From Lindgomyces ingoldianus (taxonomy: Eukaryota; Ascomycota; Dothideomycetes; Pleosporales; Lindgomycetaceae), in assembly GCF_010093535.1 (NCBI RefSeq), contig NW_022985189.1, positions 68,432 through 132,431 of the forward strand: 64,000 nucleotides of DNA. Reading direction: 5' to 3'. Position 1 is the first letter of the stretch. Every line of letters starts with the position of its first letter. A program made the translations under genes and the position numbers. Shown in pieces: positions 12,461-24,731 of this stretch. Under the pieces are notes generated by a model. That model saw only the letters and a list, made by a program, of their open reading frames with translations. It ran no database searches and was not told where the DNA came from.

Positions 12461-12532
12461 GCAGTTTGCTCTAGCATGCGTTGTGTAAAACATGTTTAAA
12501 TTATAGTTAGTTGCGTCTGTTCCACCTCTCTA

Positions 12533-12649
12533 GCCACATTGGTGTGTCGGGGATTAGCATCAGCCACATTAGTGTGTTAGGGATTGGCATCAGCTGCATT
12601 AGTGTGTTGGGGATTAGCATTAGCCGCATTAGTGTGTTAGGGATTAGCA
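12533..12649. repeat. 30-bp tandem repeat, about 4 units
   Basis: Units start at 12,533, 12,563, 12,593 and 12,623 (consensus GCYRCATTAGTGTGTTRGGG plus 10 bases). The last unit is cut by the D4 end. Single dispersed copies of the unit occur at 13,883-13,912 and 14,148-14,177. Differences between units are mostly C/T and G/A transitions. Confidence 0.9.
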
Positions 12650-13045
12650 GTTGCTTACACACCTAAGTTGCTTACTTTTGCTAAGACCACACTACAACAA
12701 ACTTTATTATAGCCTATAACAACCTAGTCTAGCACTATAGAGTACAGTACAGCCTAGAATATTATTTAGATACTACTTCTACTTCTTGCTTACATGTTTG
12801 CGTGTTATGCCTAGTCTAATTGCGCTGTCTGCAGCGCCTTTAGGATTAGTTACCTACTTTAGCTTGCACCTGCTTCTTTGCCTTCTCTCTATTACTGCGC
12901 GCCTTAACCTCCTTTAGAGCTGTTAAGCGCAGGCCTTTCTAAATGTAGCTGCCTTATTAGCTGCTTAAAGCTTAGTAATTTTCTATTATGCTAACACTAG
13001 CTTATGCACAATTATTACTGCCCTTTTTAAGGCTTTTTTTTAAGA
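12650..13045 (-). mobile_element. D4: fragment of pogo/Fot1-type transposon (transposase 3' end)
   Basis: Begins with the subterminal GTTGCTTACACACC...GTTGCTTAC repeat of the D family but lacks the outermost terminal bases. It matches 26,480-26,940 of D3. On minus, 12,890-12,935 reads a basic A-L-K-E-V-K-A-R-x-N-R-E-K-A-K-K stretch, typical of the charged C-terminal tail of pogo transposases. It is less RIP-damaged than D3. Confidence 0.6.
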
Positions 13046-14627
13046 GGCATTACCCCCCTAGAACCCTCTCTATACGTAGAGCTACTTTCAACACAACTAA
13101 TATCTACTAGAGATTGCTGCCTGCTACTGTAATCTACTGTAGTTTGCTGCAATTTGCTATAGTTTGCCGCAATTTGCTGTATTTTGCTATAATTTGCTAT
13201 AGTTTAGTGCAATTTGCTATAGTTTAGTGCAATTTGCTATAGTTTACCGCAATTTGCTATAGTTTGCCGCAATTTGCTGTAGTTTGCTGCAATTTGCTGT
13301 AGTTTGCTACAATTTGCTGCAATTTAATTTATGCATTTCTTAACGCTGCTAGGTAATCTCTTACTAACAACTCTAGACATTAGCCTATTATATTTAAACA
13401 GCAGTTAAAGAAGCTAAACTAGCAGTTGTGTAAGTAAAACAGCTTGTTAAGGTATTACATGTACTAAATTAATCTTTGCGGCGATAGAGAGGCAGAGGCA
13501 GAGGCAGAGGCGGCGCTAGATCTCTCTAGGACTCTAAGAAATTCCTGTAGAGGCAACAAACTACACAAGCTGCAGCTCTACCACTAGGGCTTTAATGCTA
13601 AAACAATTAAATTAAAGATATTAGGCAGCAGTATTAGGCGGTGAAAGGAACAGGCGCAACGCTAGAGACTGTAAGGTGCAAAGAAGAGGAAGACTATTAT
13701 AAGAGCAGAAACGCGTTAAGAGCTAGAGCTAGAACCTGTTCTTTTAATTACAGCTAATAATTAACTAATTTCTAAATAACTAATCTTAAATTTATATAAA
13801 CTTTAAGTTTTTAACAAAGAAATTTTACTAACTTAATTAAAGCTAAGAATTTGCTAGCTATTATTTAAGTTTTTTTTTTTTAGCTATATTAGTGTGTTAG
13901 GGATTAGTATTAGTGTAAAGCTATGTAAGGCACTAGAGGCATGAGGAACTAGATTAAATGTATTGCTAGAGGAATCCTTTGTAGGAGTCTATATATATGC
14001 GAAATAAGTAGGTGAGTCTTAGCAACAGGCTATAGTAAGATGTATACAACTATAGTGCTAACGCATCTAACTATTGTGTGACAACACATCTAACTATTGT
14101 GTAATAATAGTGACAACGCATCTAAGTGTCACTACTGCAAACAATTAGCTACATTAGTGTGTTAGAGATTAGTATTAGCTACTCTTAGTTACAGGCTATA
14201 ATTTGTTACATGCTATAGTTAAATGTTGTTGTTATGCGTCTATTACCTGTCTAATACTACTTTGCTAAGCATTATGCTGCAACTATTCTTTAACCTAAAT
14301 AACCTACCTTAATGCGCTAACTATTGCTCTAAGCAAGCTTTGCTTTTATAGATTATTTATAAACTGTTGTAGTATTTTAGAGCTTAGCTAGCTTTACTTG
14401 TAACATGTGTATCTAGTTTGTAGAGCTTATAGCTATTTAAAAATTTAGAGGTGTAAGTTAGTTATTAAATTTAGCTATCTTTTAGTGTAAAAATTTTACT
14501 TTTTTATAAAAACTAACTAGTTTATTAATCTTATTACTAATTTACGAAAGTTTCTTAATATTATTCTAGATACTGTTAATCTGTTTTACTAGAACTTCTT
14601 TATTAGCTGTTAGAACTTCCTGTAATC
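13046..14627. other. Repeat-derived stretch, unassigned
   Basis: No gene recognised. It contains the 20-bp minisatellite (13,141-13,320). A less AT-rich part near 13,460-13,740 has a short GCAGAG-type repeat and a coding-like basic composition on plus that I cannot assign. Two dispersed 30-bp units and repeated CATCTAACTATTGTGTGA-like words occur near 14,065-14,130. Confidence 0.5.
13141..13320. repeat. 20-bp minisatellite, 9 units
   Basis: Nine contiguous 20-bp units of the form AGTTTGCYGCAATTTGCTRT. Variation is largely G/A and C/T. A related TTGCTGCA/TTTGCAGCA run flanks the assembly gap at 10,121. Confidence 0.9.
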
Positions 14628-14831
14628 TGTGACGGCGTGTACTGCGTCACATGCTCTGCGGCATTAGCTCCCTCGCTTGCGCAACGAGTCGCACGCTAGT
14701 GCTATAAGTAGCGTCTTAGCAGGGGGCGCACATGTATATTTAAACTCGCAGAGCAGCTCCTCTGCTTCTTAGTTTAATCTAGTTAAGTTACACCACCTCT
14801 TGCTTGTAGCTTAAGCATGCTACCTGTAACA
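14628..14831 (+). repeat. 5' LTR of element C
   Basis: 204 bp starting TGTGACGGCG. Closely matches 16,520-16,723 with scattered transitions. Confidence 0.85.
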
Positions 14832-15512
14832 TTAGATTAAACTTCTTAGGTAACATAAAAGCTTAAGTATATATGCACGTGCACACGCCTAAGTTTTTTT
14901 TAACACACACACATGCTTATAATTCTAGGTTAATAAATGCTAATATACCCTGTTAAGTTAACAGTAGAGATAGTGCGCAACCTCTCTTCTAATCTTAGAG
15001 AGTAAGATTAGTTAGAGTACGCTTATACTCTTATTATGTACACATATATAGTTAGCTTTTTACTTTTTTTACTTTTTTTCTTCTTTATATAATAAACAAC
15101 TTAATTTAATAGCTCTGTGCTAAAATTTAGGCACTACGCTCTAAGTTTTAGCAGGAGATCTAAAGCCTACGCGCTAAAAACTAGATGCTGCGCAGCACAC
15201 TTAGTATTATTACCTCTTTGCTCTTATGTACAAAGCTAGTCCTCTTAACGCCTACTAGGTTTAATAGTAAGCTATATAGGTTTAAAACATAGCTGCCTAC
15301 TATTAAGGCTAAGATTATAATTAACAGTGGCGTAATTAGAGATAGTACAGCCTAGTTCTACTTTGTATAGGACAACCTAGAGCTTACAGTGTAGGCTACT
15401 GTACTACTGCACTATTAGATGCTAAAGAATAAAGTTACTAGGACTATAAAATAATCCTGCAGTAACTATAATAGGTATACACTAATTCTAATAAGATCTG
15501 TAAGGCCTAGCA

Positions 15513-15804
15513 TGTAACAGCACAGGCAAGACAATAGGTCTAAATGCGGTAGGAATCCACTTAGAGGCATATAGAAGTGCGTGTGGACTCTGAACCTGGG
15601 AATGCTATTAACACCTATAGGCCTTATACAAAAGGATATTAGAAAACTACTAAGCTAGCTACAGGGGCAAGGTGCGACTAAATACATGAAGGAATAGGGG
15701 TAACTGCAGGGGACAGGATTGAGTCATAGTCGGGGCTGATACAGGGACCCTTCGGATAGGTTTCCAAACGACCCGAGATGGAACGATTCGTAAGAATCGT
15801 TACA
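15513..15804 (-). repeat. Solo LTR of family A inside element C
   Basis: 292 bp matching the A1 LTRs (TGTAACAGCAC...CGTTACA), flanked by the perfect 5-bp duplication TAGCA (15,508-15,512 and 15,805-15,809). It is a remnant of LTR-LTR recombination after insertion of an A element into C. Confidence 0.9.
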
Positions 15805-16519
15805 TAGCAGGCTCTGCACAAGATACGCTAGAATAATAGTAAACCTCTGCTTACATACATTACTAGATTTAAGCAGATCTTATATAAAGCTAAAGAAAGG
15901 GATTAGCTAGCTGCTATTAAGATCTTAACGTTTTACTAAGGTCTTAATGCCTTAATTTAGCGTGTACTAGATAGCTAATTAACGCTGCTAGATAACTATC
16001 TAGCATTTCTGCAAGCTGCGCAGCGTTTAGCTACATAATTAAATGCATATTCGCATGCTCTGCATACCTAACCTAATAAAATAGACTTTAGTAGCATTAA
16101 CGCTATTAGCATTAATACAATTAACGTTGCTGCAGCTACATCTAGTGCTAGCACTAGTGCTAGCACTAGGGCTGGGTTAGTCTCTCCTCCCTAGCGCGCA
16201 CAATAGAGGAAGGCAGGGAGATGCATACAATGTAGTTCAGTAGCTCACTGGGTACAGGACTGCCTCTAGCTCCTGGCAGTTACTAGGCGTATTGCAACTG
16301 TACAGCTAGCAAAACAATTAGTAGTTTAATAACTAAAGCTAGCACTAGGCTACTATTAGCCTAACATAGAGGACAACAGCGGCTGCAACAGTGACAACAA
16401 CCTTGTTAACTAAATTATGCTATAGGCAGGCTATAGAGTTTGTTCTCTTCTTTTTCTCTTCTTTAACTTAATTTTAAGCTCTCTTTTTGTACATAAAAAT
16501 TAAGCTTTAGAGGGGGTAA

Positions 16520-16723
16520 TGTAATAGCGTGTACTGCGTCACATGCTCTGCGGCATTAGCTCCCTTGCTTGCGCAACAAGTCGCACGCTAGTGCTACAAG
16601 TAGCGCCTTAGCAGGGGGCGCACATGTATATTTAAACTCGCAGAGCAGCTTCTCTGCTCCTTAGTTTAATCTAGTTAAGTTACACCACCTCTTGCTTGTA
16701 GCTTAAGCATGCCGACCGTGACA
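16520..16723 (+). repeat. 3' LTR of element C
   Basis: 204 bp ending CCGTGACA, directly after a G-rich purine tract and followed by the duplicated TAATC. Confidence 0.85.
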
Positions 16724-16728
16724 TAATC

Positions 16729-17390
16729 TTAATAAGGCTACATAAGCTATATTAAAATTAAGGTTATATTAAGTAGTTATACTTTTTAAAGAGTGTAGTG
16801 TTTAATGTTATAATCCTTACTTTATAAAAGCACTTAGGTTGTTGTTGTTCCTAGTAAGGTAGAACAGAAGGTAGAGGCTAACAGCAGGGTGTACAGTTCT
16901 ATGTAATAGCTATTAGGCTAATATAGTAAGGTAGGGTGACTAGATTGTAGTTTGTCCCTATAGCAGCAGTATAGTAGCTAGGTTAAACAGTCCTGTTAGA
17001 TAAAATTAGAGGTATATATGTTGCAAGATATACAAATAGTATTACAGCTTTTTAGAAAGCTAGAATGCTACTTAGTCTATATAAAAAATAAACTAAATGT
17101 TAAACACACCTTTCTAAAAGTTATTTAAGGTTAGAACTATATACATGTGTAATAGTGCTAAGAATAAGTTAGATAAGTTTACTAAGTTTACAGCATAGTA
17201 AACTTGCTTAACTTGTTAAACCTATTTAACTTGCAGCCTATCTTCTTATTAGATAATGCATTCCTTTGTAATCTTAGGCAGCTGCGCTGCTTCTGCATCT
17301 TCTAATTAGTCTGTAAACAAGCTCTGCCCCAACCTAGCTAGATTGTAGAGCACTTCGAGTGGAGTTACGTTGGTCCAACTATAGACTGTA
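16729..17390. other. Unassigned repeat-derived sequence
   Basis: Moderately RIPed, no reading frame. A short palindromic-looking motif GTTTACTAAGTTTAC / GTAAACTTG occurs near 17,175-17,210. Nothing else can be supported. Confidence 0.4.
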
Positions 17391-18218
17391 ACAGTAATAA
17401 TAAAAAGTAAGTAATTATTAAGCATATACTTAAGCTATATATATAAGAATTTCTCTTTTAGCTAGTAGCTATAGCTAATATAGCTAATTCTTTACACACT
17501 AAGTCTAATCTAGGCTATATTAGTATAAACTAGCCTAGTATATTCATAAAGTATTATTTAAAGCTTAAAGTAAAGTTTTAAGTATAAGTATAGTTAGTAA
17601 ATATTTAGCTTATTATAAAGCCTATCTTATTAAAGTTATACATGTTATTATTTTAAATACTATAATTAGCTTTAATATTCTTTATAAGGCTAAACTAGCT
17701 TTAAATTACTTTAGAATTTTTATAAAAAGCTTTTTTATAGTTATAGTTATCCTTAAACTTTACTTTAAGCTTTAAATAACACTTTATAAATATACTAAGC
17801 TAGTTTATGCTAATATAGCTTAGATTATACTTAGCGTGTAAAAATATTAGATATATTAGCTATAGCTACTAGCTAAAAAGAAAATCTTACACATATAGCT
17901 TAAGTATATGCTTAATAATTACTTACTTTTTATTATTACTTAGCTTGTATAAGTTAGCTATAAAATTAGCTTATAAAAGTTATTTAATATATTAATTATT
18001 TTTTATTTTTTTTAAAAAACTTTATACATAGCTATAGTATATTACTTTAAGCATGTTACATCTTATTTAAAAGCCTAAAGTATAAGCTGTATCTAACGTT
18101 CTTTTAGCATGTCTAAGTAATGTTGCTAGGAATATATTAGTGTAGAAAAAGTAGTTTAGTAGAGTCTTAGTAAAAGTAAGTAACTTAGGTGTATAAGCAA
18201 CTTGCCTATAGAGTACAT
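17391..18218. mobile_element. D2: 5'-truncated copy of the D foldback element
   Basis: Matches the two arms and the centre of D1 (9,365 to 9,987, then the right terminus 10,245-10,439) with many extra C-to-T/G-to-A changes. The left outer arm of about 270 bp is missing. The right terminus (…GCCTATAGAGTACAT) is recognisable but the TA target is not clear. D2 lacks the non-RIPed island of D1. Confidence 0.75.
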
Positions 18219-18404
18219 TCTATTATAAAGGCTTTTTAGTGTTTATGTAATGCTAACACTATTTTTATAAAGCTATAAGGTTTGTCTACAACTTTATGCT
18301 AACAGTATATATTAAACTAATTCTAAAGAGCAGCTTAGTTTTAAAAACACTAAGTTCTTTACTATATATTACTACCTTAATAACTAGCTAGATTATATAA
18401 CTAC

Positions 18405-18716
18405 TGTAACGATTCTCGTTCCATCTCGGGTCGCCCGGAACCTATCCGAAGGGTCCCCGTATCGGCTCCGACCCTGGCTCGACCCTGACTCGGCCTGGCC
18501 CCGACTCTGCCCTGCCCCCTGCTGTTACCCCTATTTCCCCCATGTATTTAGTCGCACCTTGCCCTTGTAGCTAGCTTAGTAGTTTTCTAATATCCTTTTG
18601 TACAAGGCCTATAGATGTTAATAGCATTCCTAGGTTCTAAGTCCCCACACACTTCTATATGCCTCTAAGTAGATTCCTACTGCATTTAGACCTATTGTCT
18701 TGCCTGTGCTGTTATA
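18405..18716 (+). repeat. 5' LTR of A2
   Basis: 312 bp starting TGTAACGATTC. Its first 130 bp are well preserved and GC-rich. It is the inverted counterpart of the A1 LTRs. Confidence 0.85.
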
Positions 18717-18866
18717 TTATATTAAAAAACTTACTTTTACTAGTAACAGCCTTATTATAATATTACACTAATTATTTATTTAACTATGTCTAAGCCTAAG
18801 ATGCGTCTAATTTAGTTTAGGTTGTAATACTTACACACTGTTATATTAAACTATTTAGTTTATAGA

Positions 18867-21800
18867 TGTCACGATTGTGCACGAGTAAGGTTATAGAGCT
18901 TCACAGAGGTCTAGTTTAATTACTATGTAAGGTATTATAGTAGGTACAAGACGTTGTGTAAGGAACAGGAAAGTTTAGAAAAAAAATTAGTAATTAAATA
19001 CTTAGCTTAAAAGTCTAAGCGCTTTAAGTATAAATTAAGCCTATTCTAAGTTTAGTTAGTGTTAAAGCAGTTTATGCTTAAGTTTATATCTATGTTATAT
19101 TATATTTATGTTAGACGTGCACTAATAATACTCTAGTATGTGTCTAATACAGTTATGTCTAGGATCTAGGGAGGATACTGTGACAGTACCCCCCTCTTAT
19201 TAGAAAGGGAATCCTTTACATTAGTAGTTCTAGCATTAAGTTGTTTTTATTAAGGTACAGGTTTAGTTTAAATAGGTATTAAGCGTAAAATTAGGTTACT
19301 ATAGAGTTCTTTTATAAGGCTTTTATAGGTTTCTATAACAGTTTATTATATCTAGTCTATTTTATAAAGTATTTATAGATATTTTTTTTTATTAAACTAA
19401 ATTTATTTAACATCTTCTATAATATATTTTAGTTTATTGTTTATAATAATAAGTTTAGGTAGCAGGTTTAGCTGTCTAGGTAGATAGTTAGATTTAAAGG
19501 CTACTTAGCGCAGCAATAATACATAGAACACAGGGTGTATCTTTATGCTATTAGGTAGAATTAATTAGTAAGCATATAATAAGACTATATAAGCTACTAT
19601 AAAGGGGCTAAAGTTTTTCTAATTAAGTTTTTTTAATTATTAGTTTATTTAAATATTTCTAGCGTCTAGCTAGACCTTCTTGCTAGCTGCATACGCAGGG
19701 GCAGAGGTTTAGAATTAGTTTATATACTCTTATTAAAAAGCTTAAGCCTATGTAAGCTTTTTATAAATATATTTAAATATATTTTAAATTTTATTAATAA
19801 GTCTATTTATATTTATTACTTATATAAATTAATAAGTTAGTTAGAGGGTATTTAAAAGTAGTTTAAATTTTATTTAAAAGTAGTATCTATAGTTTACTAA
19901 AAACAAAAATACTTATGTTAATTTAAATATTATATTATTAGCTTTAAACTATGCTATAGCTAACTATTTTACTTAGTTGTCTTACTAGTAGTTTATATAC
20001 ACTTATAAGACTTATTTTATTACAGTGTTTATATTCTTAGTCTAGCTATTAGTCTCTAGGTAAAAAGCTATAGATAGATAAAAAATAATTTAAAGCTATT
20101 TATAAAGTTTATTCTAAAAGGCTAAAATAAACTGTGTACCTCTGTCTAATATAATTATGTTAGGTAGGCTATAGTAAACTTATATGTATTAGTAGAATAA
20201 CTAGGCTATATTAGAGGCAGTTATAAAGGAATATAGTATTAAGTGTTAATACTTAGTTAAGTAATTAACAACTACTATAATATTTATATACTCTTTAGAT
20301 AAAGGTAGGTTTATAATAAAATTAATTAATATATCTTTTTAAGCTTATTTAAAAATTAAAAGTAGTTTAAGTAGGCTATTATACCTTTTTTAAGAGGCCT
20401 TTACTTTACAGCAAGTATAGCAACATAATACGTATTAGCGTATAGTATAGAACATGCAGGGCTAGTAGTACTCTCTCTGTAGTAGGTTAAGAGTCTTTTC
20501 TCTGCCTAGGTGTCTTTTAATAGGCAAGTTATGTATAATTTAGAGTAGTTTAATTCTTAGTTTATTAAAATTAAAAATTATAAGTTAGTTATAGTAATAT
20601 AGCTTACTATTTTAGTTTTTATAGTTAGCTAGTGTTACTTTCTTTAACTAACTAGCGCTATTTTAAAGCAAGTCTAAAGTTTTTTAAATAAATTTATTAT
20701 TTAAATACTTATTAGTAATAATTTAATTAATTATCTAATTTATTTTATTTAAGTTAAGGTCTAAAAATAGCTTAAGTTAAAGTAGAGTTTAGTATTAAGC
20801 CTTTTACACTTTTTTTTAAGTAGGGACATTTTAGAATTACTTTATAAAAGCATCTAGTTTCCCTTTATTTTAACTAAAATAATAAGTAATCTTAAAATTA
20901 AAATAAAATAAGTATTTAAACTAATAGGCTTATTAGTAGCTAAGTTATTTTATAGTTGCAAAGTACTATAAGTTCTTATAGTTAGATAAGACCTGTATTA
21001 GATGCGCTGCACCTTCTAGTTTAAGTTGCTATTATTTAAAGTAGCGTACTATAGCAAGCAATTTCTTATTATAGATCTTATAATTACCTTCTATAAAACT
21101 TATTCTTTTTAAGAAGTATGCAATAGGCCTAATAGTCCTATCTAGCTTAGTCTAGAAAAAAACTCCTGCTACTACATAGTCTAAGGCATTAGCTTCTATA
21201 AGTATTAGTAGTTTAAAGTTAAAGTAGTAAAGTATTAGAGCTTTAGTAAAAGCTTTTTTTAGCTAGTTAAAAAACTATTAGTAATTTAAGTTAAAGTTAA
21301 ATTAAATCTTTTTCTTAGTAAGTGTAATTATAAGGCTTACTTACTATAAAAAGTTATTAATAAATTATTAGTAAAAGTTAGTAAATTTTATAAAAGCTTA
21401 AACATTTTTTATATTCTTTAGGTATTACTAATTTAGTATAGTCTAAACCTTAATAAGGTTTATTTAGATGCTATCTATAAAGATTATATATTCTAAATAC
21501 ATAACCTTTAATTAGTAGAACTTACATTTATTTATATTAAGTTGCAGACCTGCTTTTTCTATAGCTTTTAGCACTAGGCGTACATACTATTTATGCTCTA
21601 AAAGGCTATTACTATAGATTAGAATATTATTAATATACATAGTGCAGAACATGTCTAGGTAAAGTTAGAGTAAGTTGTTTACAAAATGTTAAAAAGTACT
21701 AAGCATGTTAGCTAAGCTAAAGAGCATTACTAAGTACTTAAATAGTCTATATTAAGTCTAAAACACTATTAGCTACTTATTACCTTTTACTATTCTTAGC

Positions 21801-24731
21801 TTATTAAAGGCAGTAATAATATCTAACTTTATAAAATACTTTACTTTACTTAGTTAGCTTAAAGTTTCTTATAAAAAAAGAATTAAGTATTAGTTTTTAA
21901 TAGTAATAGCATTTAGTTTTTAGTAGTTGTAAGGCCGGATGTCCCAGAACGGGCCAGTATGGCCTCACCTGACCTGTTTGGAGGTCGTATGACCTGTGCT
22001 TCGTATATAAGCATGAATCCTGACAAGCGAAGCTTGGCAGCGATTCGTCTCTCTTACAATACACTCCTATCTTTCTCCGAAAGCTTGCTCTCAGTGCTAT
22101 CCGTGCTACTTACCATCCCATCTTTACAGTAGTTAACATAAAATTAAAGCCTACCCCTAAGTTTTTTTATAAATAGTATAAGTAACACTACTAGTAAAAA
22201 GCTAGCTTAAATAAACTCTTTTTTAGGTTCTTATTAAAGTATTTTTAAAGCACTTTTAATTTATTTAGTAATATTTTATATAGTAGCCTATAACTAGGTT
22301 ATTTACTAGGCTTAAAAGTTATCTAGTAATTATATAAATATTATATTAAAAGCTTATTAGACTTATCTTAAAAAAAGATATATAATAAGTTGTAGTAGTC
22401 TTAAAGAACTATTATCTTTAAGTTAGTATATTTTTAGAAAGCTAAAGCTTAGTCTATATTAGAAATTATAACTACATAGATTTTATAATCTAGTTATTAA
22501 GCTAGAGTTATAAATAAAGCAGGTTTTATATAGCAGATGTCTATCTGCTATTTAAGTTCTAGTTTATGTTTAAATTAAGTAAGTAAAGATTTTATAAAAG
22601 CTTTTTTTTTTTTAAGTTTAAGTAGTTATTAAATTATTTTATATAGCTTATTTTAGTAAAAGGCCTAGCTTATTAGCTTTACTTAAGTAGTTTTTTTCTA
22701 AGTTATTAAAAAGTAAGTCTAAAAACTTTCTATATTAAGTGCTACTTAAGTATTGTTTAGGTGTAAGCATAAGCATACATTTTAGTATTAGAAAAAGTTA
22801 AAGTTTAAAACTTACTCTTAGTAATTAAAGGTAACCTTATGCTAATATAGCTATAGTTATTCTAGAATTAGGTTATAATGTTTTATGTTTATTACATAAA
22901 GCTTAATCTACTTCTTATAGTGTTAGTAAGTAATTATAATAGTTATAGTATAAAAAATAAAACCTTTTTTAAGTTATTTTTTATTAAATTTAGTTAAGTA
23001 AATTATTTAAGTAAGTAGTATTAATTAAAGATTTAGTTTACACACTAGTTCTTTATTAATATAACCTATACTATTTACTTCTAAGTTAATAAGAGCTTAT
23101 ATTAAAGCTAATATAGTTTCTTATTATAAATATATAAAAATATTAACTTAGTACTTTAGTTATTAGTAGGGGACTTAGCCTATAAGTTAGTAAAGATCTA
23201 GTGTTAAATTAGTTCTAAAGAGCAACTTAGCCCTAAAACAAGCCTTTTTACAGGCTCCTACTACTATAGCTGCAGCTATGTTAAGAGTAGTAAGAAAAAT
23301 TAAGGCTTAAATATAAGTTAAAGCCTTTATAAAAATAAGATTAAAATAGTAAAAATCTTTAATAAGTGCTAGCTACGCTACTTACATAGACTTAAAAAAA
23401 AAATAAAGCAGTTTTAGAAAATATAACTATACTTACTACACTTAAAGCATTAACTTTTTTTTTTATAATTTTTATGTTTTCTAGAACTAACTAAAGCATA
23501 ATTTAAATTAATTTTTATTATATTAAAGTTCTTATTTATAACTGCGCTAGTTTAGAGGCGTATTAAGGCTTGTACAGGGAGGAACCTTATGTTATTATTA
23601 TAGGTAGTAATTAAGTTTGCATACATATTAAGGTTATTTAAAAGGGGTTCTCCTACTATAGCACATTATAGTTTAGTTAAGAGGGAGTTATATAAGGCTA
23701 TAATTAGACTTATTTTATTTAGGCCTATATTAGATGCAAGTTAGTAGAACTTAGTAAAGTGTAAAGTAAAGCTTTTTTTTATTTATTATAAAGTGTTTAG
23801 GTAACTTAGAGCTATTAACTTTTTATTTAAGTCTTTATAAATTACTTATAAAAACACTATAAATTAATCTAAGTTAATAATATCTTTATTTATTAGTAAG
23901 TTAATTAAGGCTGTTATATTATAGTTAAGTTAAAAGTAAGCATATAGTAACTAAAAGTGTTTAAAAAGAAATTAGTCTATGTTTTCTTTAAGTTTATATT
24001 AGAGCTTATGTAAAAAGAAAAGTAAGTTTTTCTATTTTTTATTAAACAGTAGAAGATTAGAGAGTTAGTTAGATTTTATTACTAAGTTAGAAAAGTTATA
24101 AGTTATAAGTAGTGTTAAGTAAAAAAAAGTTAAGCTATTTCTAAACTTCTAAGTAAGCTTTAAAGCTAGTAAGTTCTTAGTTCTTACTACTATAATAAAA
24201 GTTAAGGCAGAAATAAACTACTTAATAATATAAAGCTATTCTTTAAAGTTTTTTTAAAAAGCTTTAAAGCTTACAACACAGTAGCTTTTTTATAAAGTAA
24301 GTGCTTTTTAAAAAGCTTTTTAGCTTACTTTAATAGCTTAAAGTTATATAAGTACTAAGCTTATTAGATTAGATTTAGAGGCTATTTTTAGCTAAAGTTT
24401 TAACATAACATAATGTTATAATTATGCATAAGTAAGGTTATAAAGCTTTACAGAGGTCTAGTTTAATTACTATGTAAAGTATTATAGTAAGTATAAGACA
24501 TTATATAAGGAATAAAAAAGTTTAGAAGAAAATTAGTAATTAAATACTTAGCTTAGAAGTCTAAGCGCTTTAAGTATAAATTAAGCCTATTCTAGGTTTA
24601 GTTAGTGTTAAGGCAGTTTATACTTAAGTTTATGTCTGTGTTGTGTTATGTTTATGTTAGACGTGCACTAATAATACTCTAGTACGCGTCTAATACAGTT
24701 ATGTCTAGGATCCGGGGAGGATACTGTGACA
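18867..24731 (-). mobile_element. B2: Ty3/Gypsy element inserted in A2
   Basis: LTRs at 18,867-19,185 and 24,414-24,731 (about 318 bp, TGTCAC...GTGACA) with a perfect 5-bp duplication ATAGA (18,862-18,866 and 24,732-24,736). A C-tract just inside the left LTR is the polypurine tract on minus, so the sense strand is minus. At 21,611-21,637 the minus strand reads M-Y-I-N-N-I-L-I-Y-S, the Gypsy RT box YIDDILIYS with both Asp turned to Asn. The interior is split by solo LTR F2. Full length without F2 is about 5.66 kb. Confidence 0.88.
21928..22128 (+). repeat. Solo LTR F2 (201 bp), not RIPed
   Basis: Ends TGTAAGGCCGG and CATCTTTACA, with a perfect 5-bp duplication GTAGT (21,923-21,927 and 22,129-22,133). 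It carries a promoter-like GTATATAAGC box near 22,002. Base composition is normal within an otherwise heavily RIPed B2. The inverted copy F1 at 1-184 appears identical over their overlap. Confidence 0.88.

Larger units (their letters stand above)
14628..16723 (+). mobile_element. Short LTR element C (non-autonomous size)
   Basis: Two 204-bp LTRs (14,628-14,831 and 16,520-16,723) are flanked by the perfect 5-bp duplication TAATC (14,623-14,627 and 16,724-16,728). A purine tract TTAGAGGGGGTAA sits just before the right LTR, giving plus orientation. Without the solo A LTR inserted at 15,513-15,804 the element is only about 1.8 kb, too short for gag-pol. The interior is degenerate, though CAGCAG/GCTGC-rich parts near 16,000-16,400 remain. 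Best read as a non-autonomous or internally deleted LTR element. Confidence 0.85.

Noticed and set aside
13141..13320. CRISPR array
   Set aside because: Contiguous 20-bp tandem units without unique spacers; fungal nuclear DNA.
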